Positions 28,376-36,615 of a stretch of 64,000 nucleotides of DNA are shown piece by piece. Under the pieces are notes generated by a model. It saw nothing but the letters and a program-made list of their open reading frames with translations, did not search any database and had not been told where the DNA came from. Position 1 is the first letter of the stretch; every line of letters starts with the position of its first letter. The position numbers were made by a program, and so were the translations under genes. The DNA comes from Alphaproteobacteria bacterium (GTDB taxonomy: Bacteria; Pseudomonadota; Alphaproteobacteria; Rhizobiales; Xanthobacteraceae): contig VBAH01000059.1 of the NCBI GenBank assembly GCA_005884685.1, positions 1 through 64,000 of the forward strand, given 5' to 3'.

Positions 28376-28903
28376 TCAAGTCAAGATAACGGCCTCGACG
28401 TCGAACGTCGCCGGCGGCACGACCGATAACCGATAGGTGAACTGGCCCAGCCCCTTCTCCGGATCGTTGATCGCGACGCCGACGCCCGTGAGAAAGCACT
28501 CAAAGGCCGTGTCGACGCCGAAGGCCACCAGGACGGGCTCGGCCCGGAACGTGACGCGGTGGCCGACATAGTGGCCCAGGACGCGCTCCGCTCCGTGGCC
28601 GACGCGGCCCAGCTCCCCCGGCGTCGCCCCGGCGCAGACATCGGAAAAGCACACCCCTGAGATGGTCATCTCCCCCATGCGCTCGCCGAAGACGTAGAGG
28701 AAGATCATGTCTTCCAGGGTGTGAAGAAACTGACGGCCGCCCTCGAACTGCACGGACAGAGAAGTGATCACGGCTCGATAGTTGCCGTAGCCGCCCCAGT
28801 CCTGGAAGCTCAGGCTCAAGACCGGCAGCGCGGAGCCTGTGATGACCGCCACGCCGCCGGGAGTGCTGAAGAAATCGGTGGCGGCCAAGAAGCACCCTCC
28901 CAT
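28376..28903 (-). CDS. Probable tail protein downstream of the tape measure gene (175 aa)
   Basis: ATG 28903 overlaps the tape measure stop (TGATG), but GGGAGGG lies just inside the frame before a TTG at about 28885, which may be the true start. The product is beta-rich with ATDFFSTPGGVAVITG, LPVLSLSFQDWGGYGNYRAV (spaced) and FRAEPVLVAFG. Size and position fit a small tail-tip or tube-related protein. Two cysteines lie in GVCFSDVCAG. Confidence 0.6.
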   Translation of the reverse strand: MGGCFLAATDFFSTPGGVAVITGSALPVLSLSFQDWGGYGNYRAVITSLSVQFEGGRQFLHTLEDMIFLYVFGERMGEMTISGVCFSDVCAGATPGELGRVGHGAERVLGHYVGHRVTFRAEPVLVAFGVDTAFECFLTGVGVAINDPEKGLGQFTYRLSVVPPATFDVEAVILT

Positions 28904-31533
28904 CAAGCGGGGCTGAAGGCGCCCGTGCCGGTAAGCGTACCTCGTCCGTCCTGCCTCACCAGCACCTCGCCGCGGATGCGCAATTCACCCTGGCCCGTTG
29001 ATCGAGGGGCACGAGCCGTCGTCTGGTCAAAGAGCTCATCGGGCAAGTCCATCGAGAAGGGCCCCCAGCGCCGACGCGTGCTGGCCTGCGTCGACCCGAG
29101 CTCTTGCGCCGCTTGGTAGGCGGCGGCGCCCGCCTCGCCGATCATCGCGGCGAAGGGCGAGCTGCCTTCTTCAGGATCGCCCCTTTGCGGCAGTGGCCGA
29201 CCGCCGTAGGCCTGTTGCAAGTCGTTGATACTGGCAAGCGCCTGGGCCATGTTGACGGCCCCTGCCTCAAAGTTGCCGCCTGAGTCTCTTCTGCCGCGCA
29301 GCAACTCCGGTACGGTCGTCCTGTAGTGCCTGGCCAACTCCTTGAGCTGTATAGAGCTTTGCCCGCCGCCAAACGTCCCTTCGTGAAGCCTGGCTTTGAG
29401 CACGTTGAAGCGGCTTCTCAAGCCGGCCAGTCGCGAGGCCATGACATCAGGCGGAAGAGACGTATCGGCCGACAAGACCTCCATCTCCCGGCTTACCTGC
29501 TCCAGGTCCTGCGTGGCCCTGGCGACGTTGGCCGCCATCCCTGTCAAGGCATCACGCGCCCCTGGCGCGGCGGCCAGCCTTTGCCCGCCCAGGAGCGCGG
29601 CCCCCAGGCTGGAAAAATCCGCGTCGCCGCGGGTCAGGTCGTCAATGATCCGGCGCAGAGGGCCGCCCTGGCTGAAGGGAGAAAGGGCGCTGGCGATATC
29701 GGCCCTGGTGTCCGCCTGGGCCTGGACCTGCCTCTGTCTGCCGAGCACCTCGCGATCATGCAGGCTCAAGGCGCCGACCAGGCTTTGATAGGGGCCGAAG
29801 CCGACGGCCCCGGCCTCCATCTGGTTCCAGGCCGTTTCGGCCAGCAAGTCCAGGTTCAGCCCCGCCGCCCTGCCACCCAGCGCGTCCTGGAGCTTTCTCC
29901 GGAAGAACGCCTTGCGCTTCACAGGGTCGATTCTTTCAGCGGCCGAGAGGTTAAACGACTCTCGGGCCATGATCTGCGCCGCCTCGGCGGCCAGGCCTCT
30001 CTTGCCTGCGAACATCTCGAGAGAAGAAAGACCTCCCTCGGCGAAGGCCCTCATCCTCCCCTGAAGCTCGACACCCTGCTGGTTTCTCACCGCGTCCTGG
30101 AGGTTGTACCTCTCGATCGCCTGCCGATTGCCTTCGGTGTGACCAAGCGCCAGGCTGGCCGCGGCCCTGGAGCCGAGCGCTCCTCCCACCATGTCCGTGA
30201 ACTCGGCCGGCGACATGATGCTGACGCCTGAGTAGTCCTTCACTTTCAACTGGTTGTAGAGCGTCAGGGCCCTTCCTGAAAGAAGGCCCTGATCGCCTAG
30301 CCGCATGACCGCGCCTAGCTGGTTCCCCAGTTGGCTCTCGGCGGCCTGGGCCCTGAGCCTCATGTCCATGGCCTGCGCCTCACGGGAGGAGAGAGCGCCT
30401 TGCCCGGCAAAAGGCGAGGAGAGCTGCGAGAAGGCAGCCCCGAACTGCATACCGGCGTTGACAATGCCGGGGGCAAATCCTCTGGAGAGGCCGGCCGCTG
30501 ACAACTCGCTCGCCATCTGGGCCTGCATGGCCATGACCTGGTCCATGCTCGTACCGGTGAGCTTGGCGGTCTGCTGCGTTCGCCTCACCAGCATCTCAAG
30601 TTGAGGCTTGGACCACCGGGCCGTGCCGCCCTGGGTCAGCGCGTCAAGGGCGGCGAAGAGCTCCGGGATGGGAGCGTCGGCGCGGCCCATGTCGCCAAAG
30701 AGGTCTCTGACCGCCGAGAGAGCGCCGGCCATGTCCTTGATCTGATCGCCGATCCGGTTAGCTTGCAGCTTACGCGTCGCGCCCTGGCCGCCCGGAAAGG
30801 CCCTGGCAAGATCGGCCAGGTCGCCTCCCCCCTGCGAGGCGAAGGGATCACTGAGCAGCCCGCGGGCGGCCATCTCGCTGAACATCTGCCCGGCGGAGGC
30901 CCCGCCGAAACCGCGCATCCTCGATAGGTCTTGCCCCGGCCCGAAAAGACGGCCTTGCACGCCCTCGGCCATGGCCGCGGCGGCTTCGGCTGATAGTCCC
31001 GTCACGCCCCCTTGCCCAACCATGAACCTGGACGCCTGCCCAGCGCCCAGCCCGAAGAGGTGCGCTGAGCCTCGAAGGCCGAACAGCTCGTCCACGGTCC
31101 GCGGGGCCATCATGGACAGGGTCGGCAAGGCCTGCATGGCGGCGCCGGAGAGCTGTCTCACCATGCCCAGCTGGTCGGTCGTCAGGGGCCCTTGCTGAAC
31201 AAGGGAGAAGGCCCCGCGCATGACCGTCTCAAGGCGCTCTCTGTCCGCTTGCCCGGCAACCTGCTGCGCGGCGCTCTGGGTCAGCATGTACCTCCTGGCC
31301 ATTTCCTGGTCCAGGAGGTTCTGAGAGGGAAGGAAAGGCCCCGGTTGATAGCCCTGAGAGGCCAGCCAGTTGTTGATGAAGGGGAGGGCGACCAGGTTGG
31401 CCGTCTGGCCCATCTGGCCTCTCCCCAGGAAGTGGGAGAGGTCCAACTGGCCATGAAGGGCCGGTACGTAGCCTTGCCCCGGCCCCTGAGCGGCCTGCTC
31501 TCGGGCGTACTGGAAAAGGCCCGGCTCCGCCAT
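28903..31533 (-). CDS. Tape measure protein (876 aa)
   Basis: ATG 31533 (MAEPGLFQYAREQAAQG) is taken; the frame upstream is shadow. A very long helical, Ala/Gln/Met/Gly-rich protein without Cys or catalytic motifs (for example MAAQMAS-type and RLRAQAAESQLGNQLGAV segments) placed directly after the frameshifting chaperone pair is characteristic of tail tape measure proteins. At the usual ~1.5 angstrom per residue it would set a tail of roughly 130 nm, an estimate from general knowledge. No lysozyme or peptidase domain was recognised in it. Confidence 0.8.
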   Translation of the reverse strand: MAEPGLFQYAREQAAQGPGQGYVPALHGQLDLSHFLGRGQMGQTANLVALPFINNWLASQGYQPGPFLPSQNLLDQEMARRYMLTQSAAQQVAGQADRERLETVMRGAFSLVQQGPLTTDQLGMVRQLSGAAMQALPTLSMMAPRTVDELFGLRGSAHLFGLGAGQASRFMVGQGGVTGLSAEAAAAMAEGVQGRLFGPGQDLSRMRGFGGASAGQMFSEMAARGLLSDPFASQGGGDLADLARAFPGGQGATRKLQANRIGDQIKDMAGALSAVRDLFGDMGRADAPIPELFAALDALTQGGTARWSKPQLEMLVRRTQQTAKLTGTSMDQVMAMQAQMASELSAAGLSRGFAPGIVNAGMQFGAAFSQLSSPFAGQGALSSREAQAMDMRLRAQAAESQLGNQLGAVMRLGDQGLLSGRALTLYNQLKVKDYSGVSIMSPAEFTDMVGGALGSRAAASLALGHTEGNRQAIERYNLQDAVRNQQGVELQGRMRAFAEGGLSSLEMFAGKRGLAAEAAQIMARESFNLSAAERIDPVKRKAFFRRKLQDALGGRAAGLNLDLLAETAWNQMEAGAVGFGPYQSLVGALSLHDREVLGRQRQVQAQADTRADIASALSPFSQGGPLRRIIDDLTRGDADFSSLGAALLGGQRLAAAPGARDALTGMAANVARATQDLEQVSREMEVLSADTSLPPDVMASRLAGLRSRFNVLKARLHEGTFGGGQSSIQLKELARHYRTTVPELLRGRRDSGGNFEAGAVNMAQALASINDLQQAYGGRPLPQRGDPEEGSSPFAAMIGEAGAAAYQAAQELGSTQASTRRRWGPFSMDLPDELFDQTTARAPRSTGQGELRIRGEVLVRQDGRGTLTGTGAFSPA

Positions 31534-31535
31534 AA

Positions 31536-31916
31536 CTACGCCTTTCCGCCGATAGCGGCCTTGTAAAGGGCCTTGATGCCGGCCTGGACCTTCGGGTCCT
31601 TCGGGTCGCCGAAGACGGCGGCCCACTGATCGCGCATGCCCTTCTGCTCCTTCGCCTGCGCCTCTCGCGCCTCCTTCGCCAGGGCGGGCAGGGCCAGATC
31701 AAGCCAGTGGTTCTTGGTCCTCTGCGCCTCCTCCAGGAGCTTCTTTCGTTGCTGACCATCTGCGCCGGCGAAGAGCGCGCACAAAAGCTCATGGCGCATT
31801 TTCACGGACGAGGCCATGACGTCCCTCTCCTCGCACTCGACCAGCCAGCGCAGCCTCTTGTAGCGCCAGCGGCCACGCTCCTTGCCAAGCCCGCCCTGTC
31901 GCCAGGCCAGCCGCAC
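31536..31916 (-). CDS. Tail-assembly chaperone, second frame (gpT-like)
   Basis: This frame is open upstream through the end of the preceding gene. A -1 slip at 31943-31949 would join it without a stop: after ...EDPDFF the reading continues LTGSRLSALVRLAWRQGG. As an independent gene it would have to start at GTG 31916, without a ribosome site, or at ATG 31817 (GAGGAGAGGG upstream). The sequence is basic and helical (RWRYKRLRWLVECEERD). Position between the first chaperone frame and the tape measure matches the lambda G-GT arrangement. Confidence 0.7.
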   Translation of the reverse strand: MRLAWRQGGLGKERGRWRYKRLRWLVECEERDVMASSVKMRHELLCALFAGADGQQRKKLLEEAQRTKNHWLDLALPALAKEAREAQAKEQKGMRDQWAAVFGDPKDPKVQAGIKALYKAAIGGKA

Positions 31917-31924
31917 CAGGGCGC

Positions 31925-32806
31925 TCAGTCGGCTGCCGGTGAGAAAAAATCAGGGTCTTCGCTCCTCTCCTCGAGAAGTCCTGTGAGGCCCAGAAACCGA
32001 TCGAAGAGCTTGCGCGCGACTCGCCAGACGTTCTCCTTGTTGAGAGGGGCCTTCTTCTTGATCTGCGCCAGCCGGTTGAAGACGGCGATCTCCGGCTCGC
32101 CTATGCCCGTCGCGTTCTTCTCCAGAAAGTCGTCCGTCTCCTTGCCCAGGAGCAAGGGCGGCCCGCCCGAGGGGACGACGCGCTCGAGGGACAGGGCCAT
32201 CTTGTAGTCCACGAAGCGCATGCCGAAGTCTTCATAGGTTACGGCCAGGCCATCCTTGACGTCTTTGTAGGCCCTGCGCGAGCACCAGTCGGCCTCGTCC
32301 GTCTCCAGGGTGCGAAACGAGATGACGAGCTTGCCGCCGTAGGCCTCGAAGGCCTTGATGAATCGCCCCTCGCCGCAGACGGCCGCCACGAACGCCAGCT
32401 TGTCCTGCTCCGTCGCCTCGATGGCGTAAGGGCCATGCCAGCCGCAGCGACGACACCGCTCGTTCAGGGCGCCCGTCTGCGACGCTTGCTCGGGCGGTGC
32501 GTCCTTGGCAGCGTCGGCCGACTTGTCTTCGGCGGGCGCTTGCCCCTTGAGAAAGGCCGACAATCCGGGGCCTTGAACGGCCTTGAGCGCCTCGCTGATG
32601 GAGGCCAGCTCCTGCTGCTTTTCGGGCGAGAGAGAAGAAACATCCACGGGTGCCGGCGGCTCGACGGACTTGCCCGCCGGGCCTTTCTTGGGGGTGGCGG
32701 CCTGCCCGGCGCGCTGACGCAGAAGACGTAGTTCGTCCTCGGAGAGAAGGGAAGCGCTCTCGGGGAAAGGGAAGGCCCCGCCCTGGCCCTTGGTGTCTTC
32801 GGGCAC
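31925..32806 (-). CDS. Tail-assembly chaperone, first frame (gpG-like)
   Basis: GTG 32806 with AAAGGA upstream. 293 residues: a Pro/Ala/Ser-rich, low-complexity N-terminal half, then a conserved-looking half with a CRRCGWHG motif, EQDKLAFVAAVCGEGRFIKAFE (spaced), LVISFRTLETDEADWC and a helical end (VWRVARKLFDRFLGLTGLLEE, spaced). The last codons GAT TTT TTC place a T-TTT-TTC heptamer in the correct phase for -1 slippage 18 bases before the stop. Location just upstream of the tape measure gene makes the chaperone role the best reading. Confidence 0.7.
   Translation of the reverse strand: MPEDTKGQGGAFPFPESASLLSEDELRLLRQRAGQAATPKKGPAGKSVEPPAPVDVSSLSPEKQQELASISEALKAVQGPGLSAFLKGQAPAEDKSADAAKDAPPEQASQTGALNERCRRCGWHGPYAIEATEQDKLAFVAAVCGEGRFIKAFEAYGGKLVISFRTLETDEADWCSRRAYKDVKDGLAVTYEDFGMRFVDYKMALSLERVVPSGGPPLLLGKETDDFLEKNATGIGEPEIAVFNRLAQIKKKAPLNKENVWRVARKLFDRFLGLTGLLEERSEDPDFFSPAAD
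31943..31949 (-). other. Probable -1 ribosomal frameshift site (T TTT TTC)
   Basis: On the minus strand the heptamer TTTTTTC lies in zero-frame codons GAT TTT TTC. After slippage the -1 frame is open for the whole downstream chaperone gene. The form X-XXY-YYZ and position are those of tail-chaperone frameshift sites. Confidence 0.7.
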
Positions 32807-32835
32807 GTTTATTCCTTTGCCAATGGTTCTCTGAG

Positions 32836-33066
32836 TTATTGGAGAAGTTCGCCGGGGGGTGGGTCATCCACGACGCTTCGCTCGTCCTGGATACCGTCCG
32901 CCCGCGGTTGTTCGGCTGACGAGCTAGTGCTGAAGGGATAAGCACGACCTTTGCCGTCGGCGAAAAGGTATATAAGCTCCTCGGTGGTAAGAACGCGTTG
33001 ATCGACGAGCGTCGGCATCTTCTTCTCCGCCGGCGGTGAGCAGTAATCACTCTCAGGGCTTGCCAT
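32836..33066 (-). CDS. Small hypothetical tail-cluster protein (76 aa)
   Basis: ATG 33066 has GGAGG seven bases upstream; ATG 33072 would be too close to it. Begins MASPESDYCSPPAEKK; a short LxxQRVLTTEELIYLFADGKG helix-turn follows, with a disordered acidic end (SVVDDPPPGELLQ). No domain recognised. One of two small genes between spike and chaperones. Confidence 0.6.
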   Translation of the reverse strand: MASPESDYCSPPAEKKMPTLVDQRVLTTEELIYLFADGKGRAYPFSTSSSAEQPRADGIQDERSVVDDPPPGELLQ

Positions 33067-33068
33067 GC

Positions 33069-33272
33069 TCATTCCTCCGGGCAGGGGACGAACACCAGTT
33101 GTCCGTCCTTGTCGGTCTCCAGGCGCTTTCTCGGGCCGAAGATGTGTCTGTCCGGCACAAGCTCCACGCCAGGGATGGTGTACGCGGCCGGGTCGTCGTC
33201 CAGTTTGGGCGGCACGATTCTCTTCAACCGCGGTTCTTCGTCGCGCAACCGGCCTGATTCAAGGTTAGCCAT
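33069..33272 (-). CDS. Small hypothetical tail-cluster protein (67 aa)
   Basis: ATG 33272, 9 bases after the spike gene. Highly charged, Arg/Glu/Pro-rich (RLRDEEPRLKRIVPPKLDDDPAAY, spaced), with VELVPDRHIFGPRKRLETD and a final PCPEE. Short linear proteins of this kind occur between tail genes; function unknown. Its stop is within the ribosome-site region of the next gene, so the two are coupled. Confidence 0.6.
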   Translation of the reverse strand: MANLESGRLRDEEPRLKRIVPPKLDDDPAAYTIPGVELVPDRHIFGPRKRLETDKDGQLVFVPCPEE

Positions 33273-33281
33273 GCTTCTACC

Positions 33282-35933
33282 TCACGCTGTTACGTCAATG
33301 ACCACCGTGTAGCCCCCCTCCAACTCGTAGGTCTCGGGCTCGGCGGTCTCGCTTTCAAGGTAGGCTGCGTCTTCCCTGTCCGCAGCCATGCCCGCTTCCT
33401 CATCGTAGAGCTGATTGTCCACCGTACGCCCGGATAAGGCCGTGTCCCACACGCCCTGGCCTGGATAGGGCCTCGTCGGCCCGGCGATGGCCGTGTCAAC
33501 GATCGGCTCGCTCCAGGTGGGCATCTCCTGCCCGGCAAGGCGGGCTTGCTGCTGCCATCGCGCTTCGTAGATCAGGAAGTCCGTCGTGGCGTACTGTTCC
33601 ACCGTGCGCAGGCTGAACTCCGCCTGAGACACGTCACCCGAGGCGCGATCAACATAGCCCGACCAGCCCTCTTCAAGGGACGAGGCCAGGAACTCCGCTA
33701 CCTCTTCAAGTCTGGCGGACTGCCCGTCTAGGGCGGCCTCCAGCTCGACCCTGGCCTCTTCTCCCGGCGGGCCGACCGTGCCGTCCAGGGAGAAGATAGA
33801 GCCGCCGGCGGCAACACAATCTTGCACCAACAGGCCCTGGTCGATATACACGTTTGAGTGGAAATTAGTCCTGTCCAGAGCATACTCGTTCGCTCGGAAG
33901 GTATCGCCTGCGGCATTCAGGGCAAAGGCGTCCACGGCGCAGGCCGCCGGGCCGATAAATCGCCGATCAAAGCCCCGGCCTCGCCAGATGGTCTTGCCTT
34001 CTCCCAGGTCAATTACCAGGTCGGACAGGGCCTCCGCGTCGTCAGGGGACCGCACGGCCGGCGTGAAGGTGTAGCAGTCGGCCGAGAAGACCACGTCCTG
34101 GGCGGTCTGAACGATCTGCGAGGCCCTGGCGAGGAGAACAATCCCGCCAACAACGGCGTCTTCTCCCACTCTTTCTTCAAATCGCCAGGCGGGAGCAGGG
34201 CCCCTGGACTCGATGAGGACGCCGCCGCAAGTCTCGTTGCCGCCCAGGATCATGATGTTCCTCTGGGCCTTGACCCTGACGTCTCGATGGGAGGCGGTGA
34301 GGTCCATGGACTTGTTGGCCTTGGCGATGAGATCATGCCCGGCCCAGAGGTTGACGTTTCGGGCCGCCTGGGCCCAAATATCTCCCGCCGCCTGGAAGAA
34401 GATGTGGCCCTGCGTCATACGGATCTCCGAGCCCCAGGCGTCCTGGATGACAATCCCACCATCGTCGAGAGCAGAGATGAAGGCGTTGTTGGGCCAGTAC
34501 TTCGCGGTGCCGGCGTCGCCGTATCTCTCATCCAGGTCAATGGTGAAAGGATCGGGGACCGGCAGATACTGGTTTTCGGCCAGACCAGCGAAGAGAGGCG
34601 CGAGCGCGGGCTCGGCGTAGTCCAGCTCCGACTCCTCGGGGACGTACCAGGACGAGGGCAGCTCTAGAAAGCCCTTGAGGCCTTCGTAGTTGGCCGAGTA
34701 GACCAGTTGATCCAGGACGGAGGCTGCTGCGTGAACACCGATCGCCTCGGTGGATACAGGGGCCTCCAGCTGCGCCGCCAGGGCGGGCGGCGATTCGTCC
34801 CTCTTCTGGTCACAGTGGACGGGCCTCCTTCTCTTGGGAGAGACGACCCTGGGCGTTTTCGCGATGATCCAGCCCTTGGCGGAGCGCTGAATGAACCGGC
34901 CAGACTGGAGAACATGGCTGTCAAAGAGGCCTGGGAGCACGGCGTCTTCCGACAACCGTTGGGGGCCTTCGAGCCTGTTCCTGATCGCCTGAAGCAAGGC
35001 CTTCTCACCGCCCGCCAGCCAGCCTCGCCACTTGCGCCAGCGGTAAAGCGCGTGCTGATCGTCAAAGGCCGGCTCTCGGGCGTAGTACCAGGGCGTGAGA
35101 AGCTGCGCCTCTTCCGCGGTGAGCTCTCGCAAGGCCTCTTCTTCGTTGTCGGCGACGCCCATGGCCTCTCGGGCGAAGTCCGCGAAGCCCTCCTCGGAGA
35201 AGACCATCCCCTGGTCATCGGCGTCCTCGCGCTCTGCGCAGGCCGACACCAGTTGCAGGTTCCTGCCTGTGAGGCGCAAGAGCTCGTCCTGGAAGAAGGC
35301 AAAAACACCTGTCTCCTCGCTGGCCCGCATGTAGGCTATGAAGCTGTCCAGGTGAAAGGCCGTCCCCGTCTCCGTGATCGCCCCTTGCTCTCCACCGGTG
35401 AGGCCGTCAAGCGGCCGGTGAGAGGACCAGTCAGGGGCCGCTTTCGTCAGCCCTTCGTCGATCTCTATGGGGTTGAGAAACGCCCCTTGCGCGTAGGGGT
35501 CCACCTTCCAGCCGGCATTGGCCCCGGCGACGATCACGTCAGAGAGAGAAAGCCGGGCGTCAGCGCCCGCCTCGGGGTAGGCACCCAGGATGAAGCACTC
35601 GTCGGCGCCGGGCCTCCAGGCGCAGATCACCCCTTGCCCAGGGGCGTAGGTGTTGGTCTGTCTCGCGCCAAAGAGTTGAAGGCCTGTCATCGCCAGGGGC
35701 GTGGCGGGCACGACGCCTGCCAGGCCTTCGAGGATCACCTTGTAGACCTGGGCGTAGGCGATCGTGTCCACCACGTAGCCGATCAGGACGCGAAGGCCCT
35801 TGCCCTGACGAAGGATGGCCCCTGTGCGGGAGAGCTGATGGTCGGACACGGGCAGAGGGTCGCCACCAGAGGGCGACGTCTCATCCAGGCGTTGCTCAAG
35901 GAGATAGGCCCTGAGTTCGTCGGCGCGGAGCAT
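33282..35933 (-). CDS. gp5/VgrG-like tail spike protein (883 aa)
   Basis: The first ~130 residues look like an OB-fold hub domain (LRVLIGYVVDTIAYAQVYKVIL, spaced, then PGQGVICAWRPGADECFILG). The middle (~residues 480-600) is a run of short strands typical of the needle-like triple beta-helix: ISALDDGGIVIQDAWGSEIRM, HIFFQAAGDIWAQAARNVNLWAG, SMDLTASHRDVRVKAQRNIMIL (all spaced). The last ~200 residues are acidic and mostly helical. This combination marks the central spike that pierces the outer envelope in contractile systems. No lysozyme domain was found. Confidence 0.7.
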   Translation of the reverse strand: MLRADELRAYLLEQRLDETSPSGGDPLPVSDHQLSRTGAILRQGKGLRVLIGYVVDTIAYAQVYKVILEGLAGVVPATPLAMTGLQLFGARQTNTYAPGQGVICAWRPGADECFILGAYPEAGADARLSLSDVIVAGANAGWKVDPYAQGAFLNPIEIDEGLTKAAPDWSSHRPLDGLTGGEQGAITETGTAFHLDSFIAYMRASEETGVFAFFQDELLRLTGRNLQLVSACAEREDADDQGMVFSEEGFADFAREAMGVADNEEEALRELTAEEAQLLTPWYYAREPAFDDQHALYRWRKWRGWLAGGEKALLQAIRNRLEGPQRLSEDAVLPGLFDSHVLQSGRFIQRSAKGWIIAKTPRVVSPKRRRPVHCDQKRDESPPALAAQLEAPVSTEAIGVHAAASVLDQLVYSANYEGLKGFLELPSSWYVPEESELDYAEPALAPLFAGLAENQYLPVPDPFTIDLDERYGDAGTAKYWPNNAFISALDDGGIVIQDAWGSEIRMTQGHIFFQAAGDIWAQAARNVNLWAGHDLIAKANKSMDLTASHRDVRVKAQRNIMILGGNETCGGVLIESRGPAPAWRFEERVGEDAVVGGIVLLARASQIVQTAQDVVFSADCYTFTPAVRSPDDAEALSDLVIDLGEGKTIWRGRGFDRRFIGPAACAVDAFALNAAGDTFRANEYALDRTNFHSNVYIDQGLLVQDCVAAGGSIFSLDGTVGPPGEEARVELEAALDGQSARLEEVAEFLASSLEEGWSGYVDRASGDVSQAEFSLRTVEQYATTDFLIYEARWQQQARLAGQEMPTWSEPIVDTAIAGPTRPYPGQGVWDTALSGRTVDNQLYDEEAGMAADREDAAYLESETAEPETYELEGGYTVVIDVTA

Positions 35934-35950
35934 TAGTTTGTTTCAACCAA

Positions 35951-35972
35951 CAGCCGGCCCAGGGACCGGCTG
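35951..35972 (-). terminator. Terminator-like hairpin after the tail tube gene
   Basis: Minus strand CAGCCGG and CCGGCTG pair perfectly around an 8-base loop, followed by TTGGTTGAAAC. It begins a few bases after the tail tube stop codon and before the spike gene start at 35933, so it could give partial termination after the sheath-tube pair. Confidence 0.55.
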
Positions 35973-35978
35973 CAACCA

Positions 35979-36599
35979 TTAGAAGCTGCCTCCACCGCCA
36001 TCATCATTGCCGAAGTCGCCGCCGCCCTCCGCGAAATCATCAAAGTTGGCCAGGGCGGACACGGCGGCGCCGAGCTCGCCGAGGTCGCCCGTGACCAGTT
36101 GCTCGGCCACGAACATGAGGCCCAACTGCTCGCCGATCAGCATGTCCTCGGAGCGGATGCTCATGCCGATCGTGTTGAGCACCACGCCGGTAAACAACAT
36201 GCCCACCGCCGAGCCCTGGCGCAAGGCCTCCGCGGCGGCCGAGAAGCGACCCGCGGGGTTGGTGAAGCATGCCCCGGCGGCCAGGACGAAAAGGTTGTTC
36301 TCGCCGGCGTTGCAGACGTTGCCGTAGATCGCGTAGAAGGCCACGGTGACGGGCACGGGGCCTATCACCCGGGAGATTGAGCCGTTGCCTTGCTGCCGGC
36401 CCGCCACGTAGTAGACGAGGTTGGAGCCCAGCTCGTAGATGCGGTTGATCGGCTGCTGGTACTGCGTCTGCAGTTGCTGGACCAGCAGGCCCGGCCCGGC
36501 CGGGAGCCCGGCGCCGCCCAAAAGGACCACGGCGCTGTCGGCGGCCATGGCCGAGCCGACCGCCATAGGAGAGCGCCCGAAAGCGTCGATGGCCGCCAT
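35979..36599 (-). CDS. Probable tail tube protein (206 aa)
   Basis: Directly follows the sheath gene (16 bases). A beta-rich protein with QQPINRIYELGSNLVYYVAGRQQG (spaced) then SRVIGPVPVTVAFYAIYG: the 'I-R-x-YE-L-G-S' and 'YYVAGR-x-G-xxx-RI-GP' pattern is that of tail tube and related inner-tail proteins. It ends in a Gly/Asp-rich tail (GGGDFGNDDGGGG). Sheath-tube adjacency is the norm in contractile phages, which supports the call. Confidence 0.7.
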   Translation of the reverse strand: MAAIDAFGRSPMAVGSAMAADSAVVLLGGAGLPAGPGLLVQQLQTQYQQPINRIYELGSNLVYYVAGRQQGNGSISRVIGPVPVTVAFYAIYGNVCNAGENNLFVLAAGACFTNPAGRFSAAAEALRQGSAVGMLFTGVVLNTIGMSIRSEDMLIGEQLGLMFVAEQLVTGDLGELGAAVSALANFDDFAEGGGDFGNDDGGGGSF

Positions 36600-36615
36600 G
36601 TTTCAGGCCTCCCTA

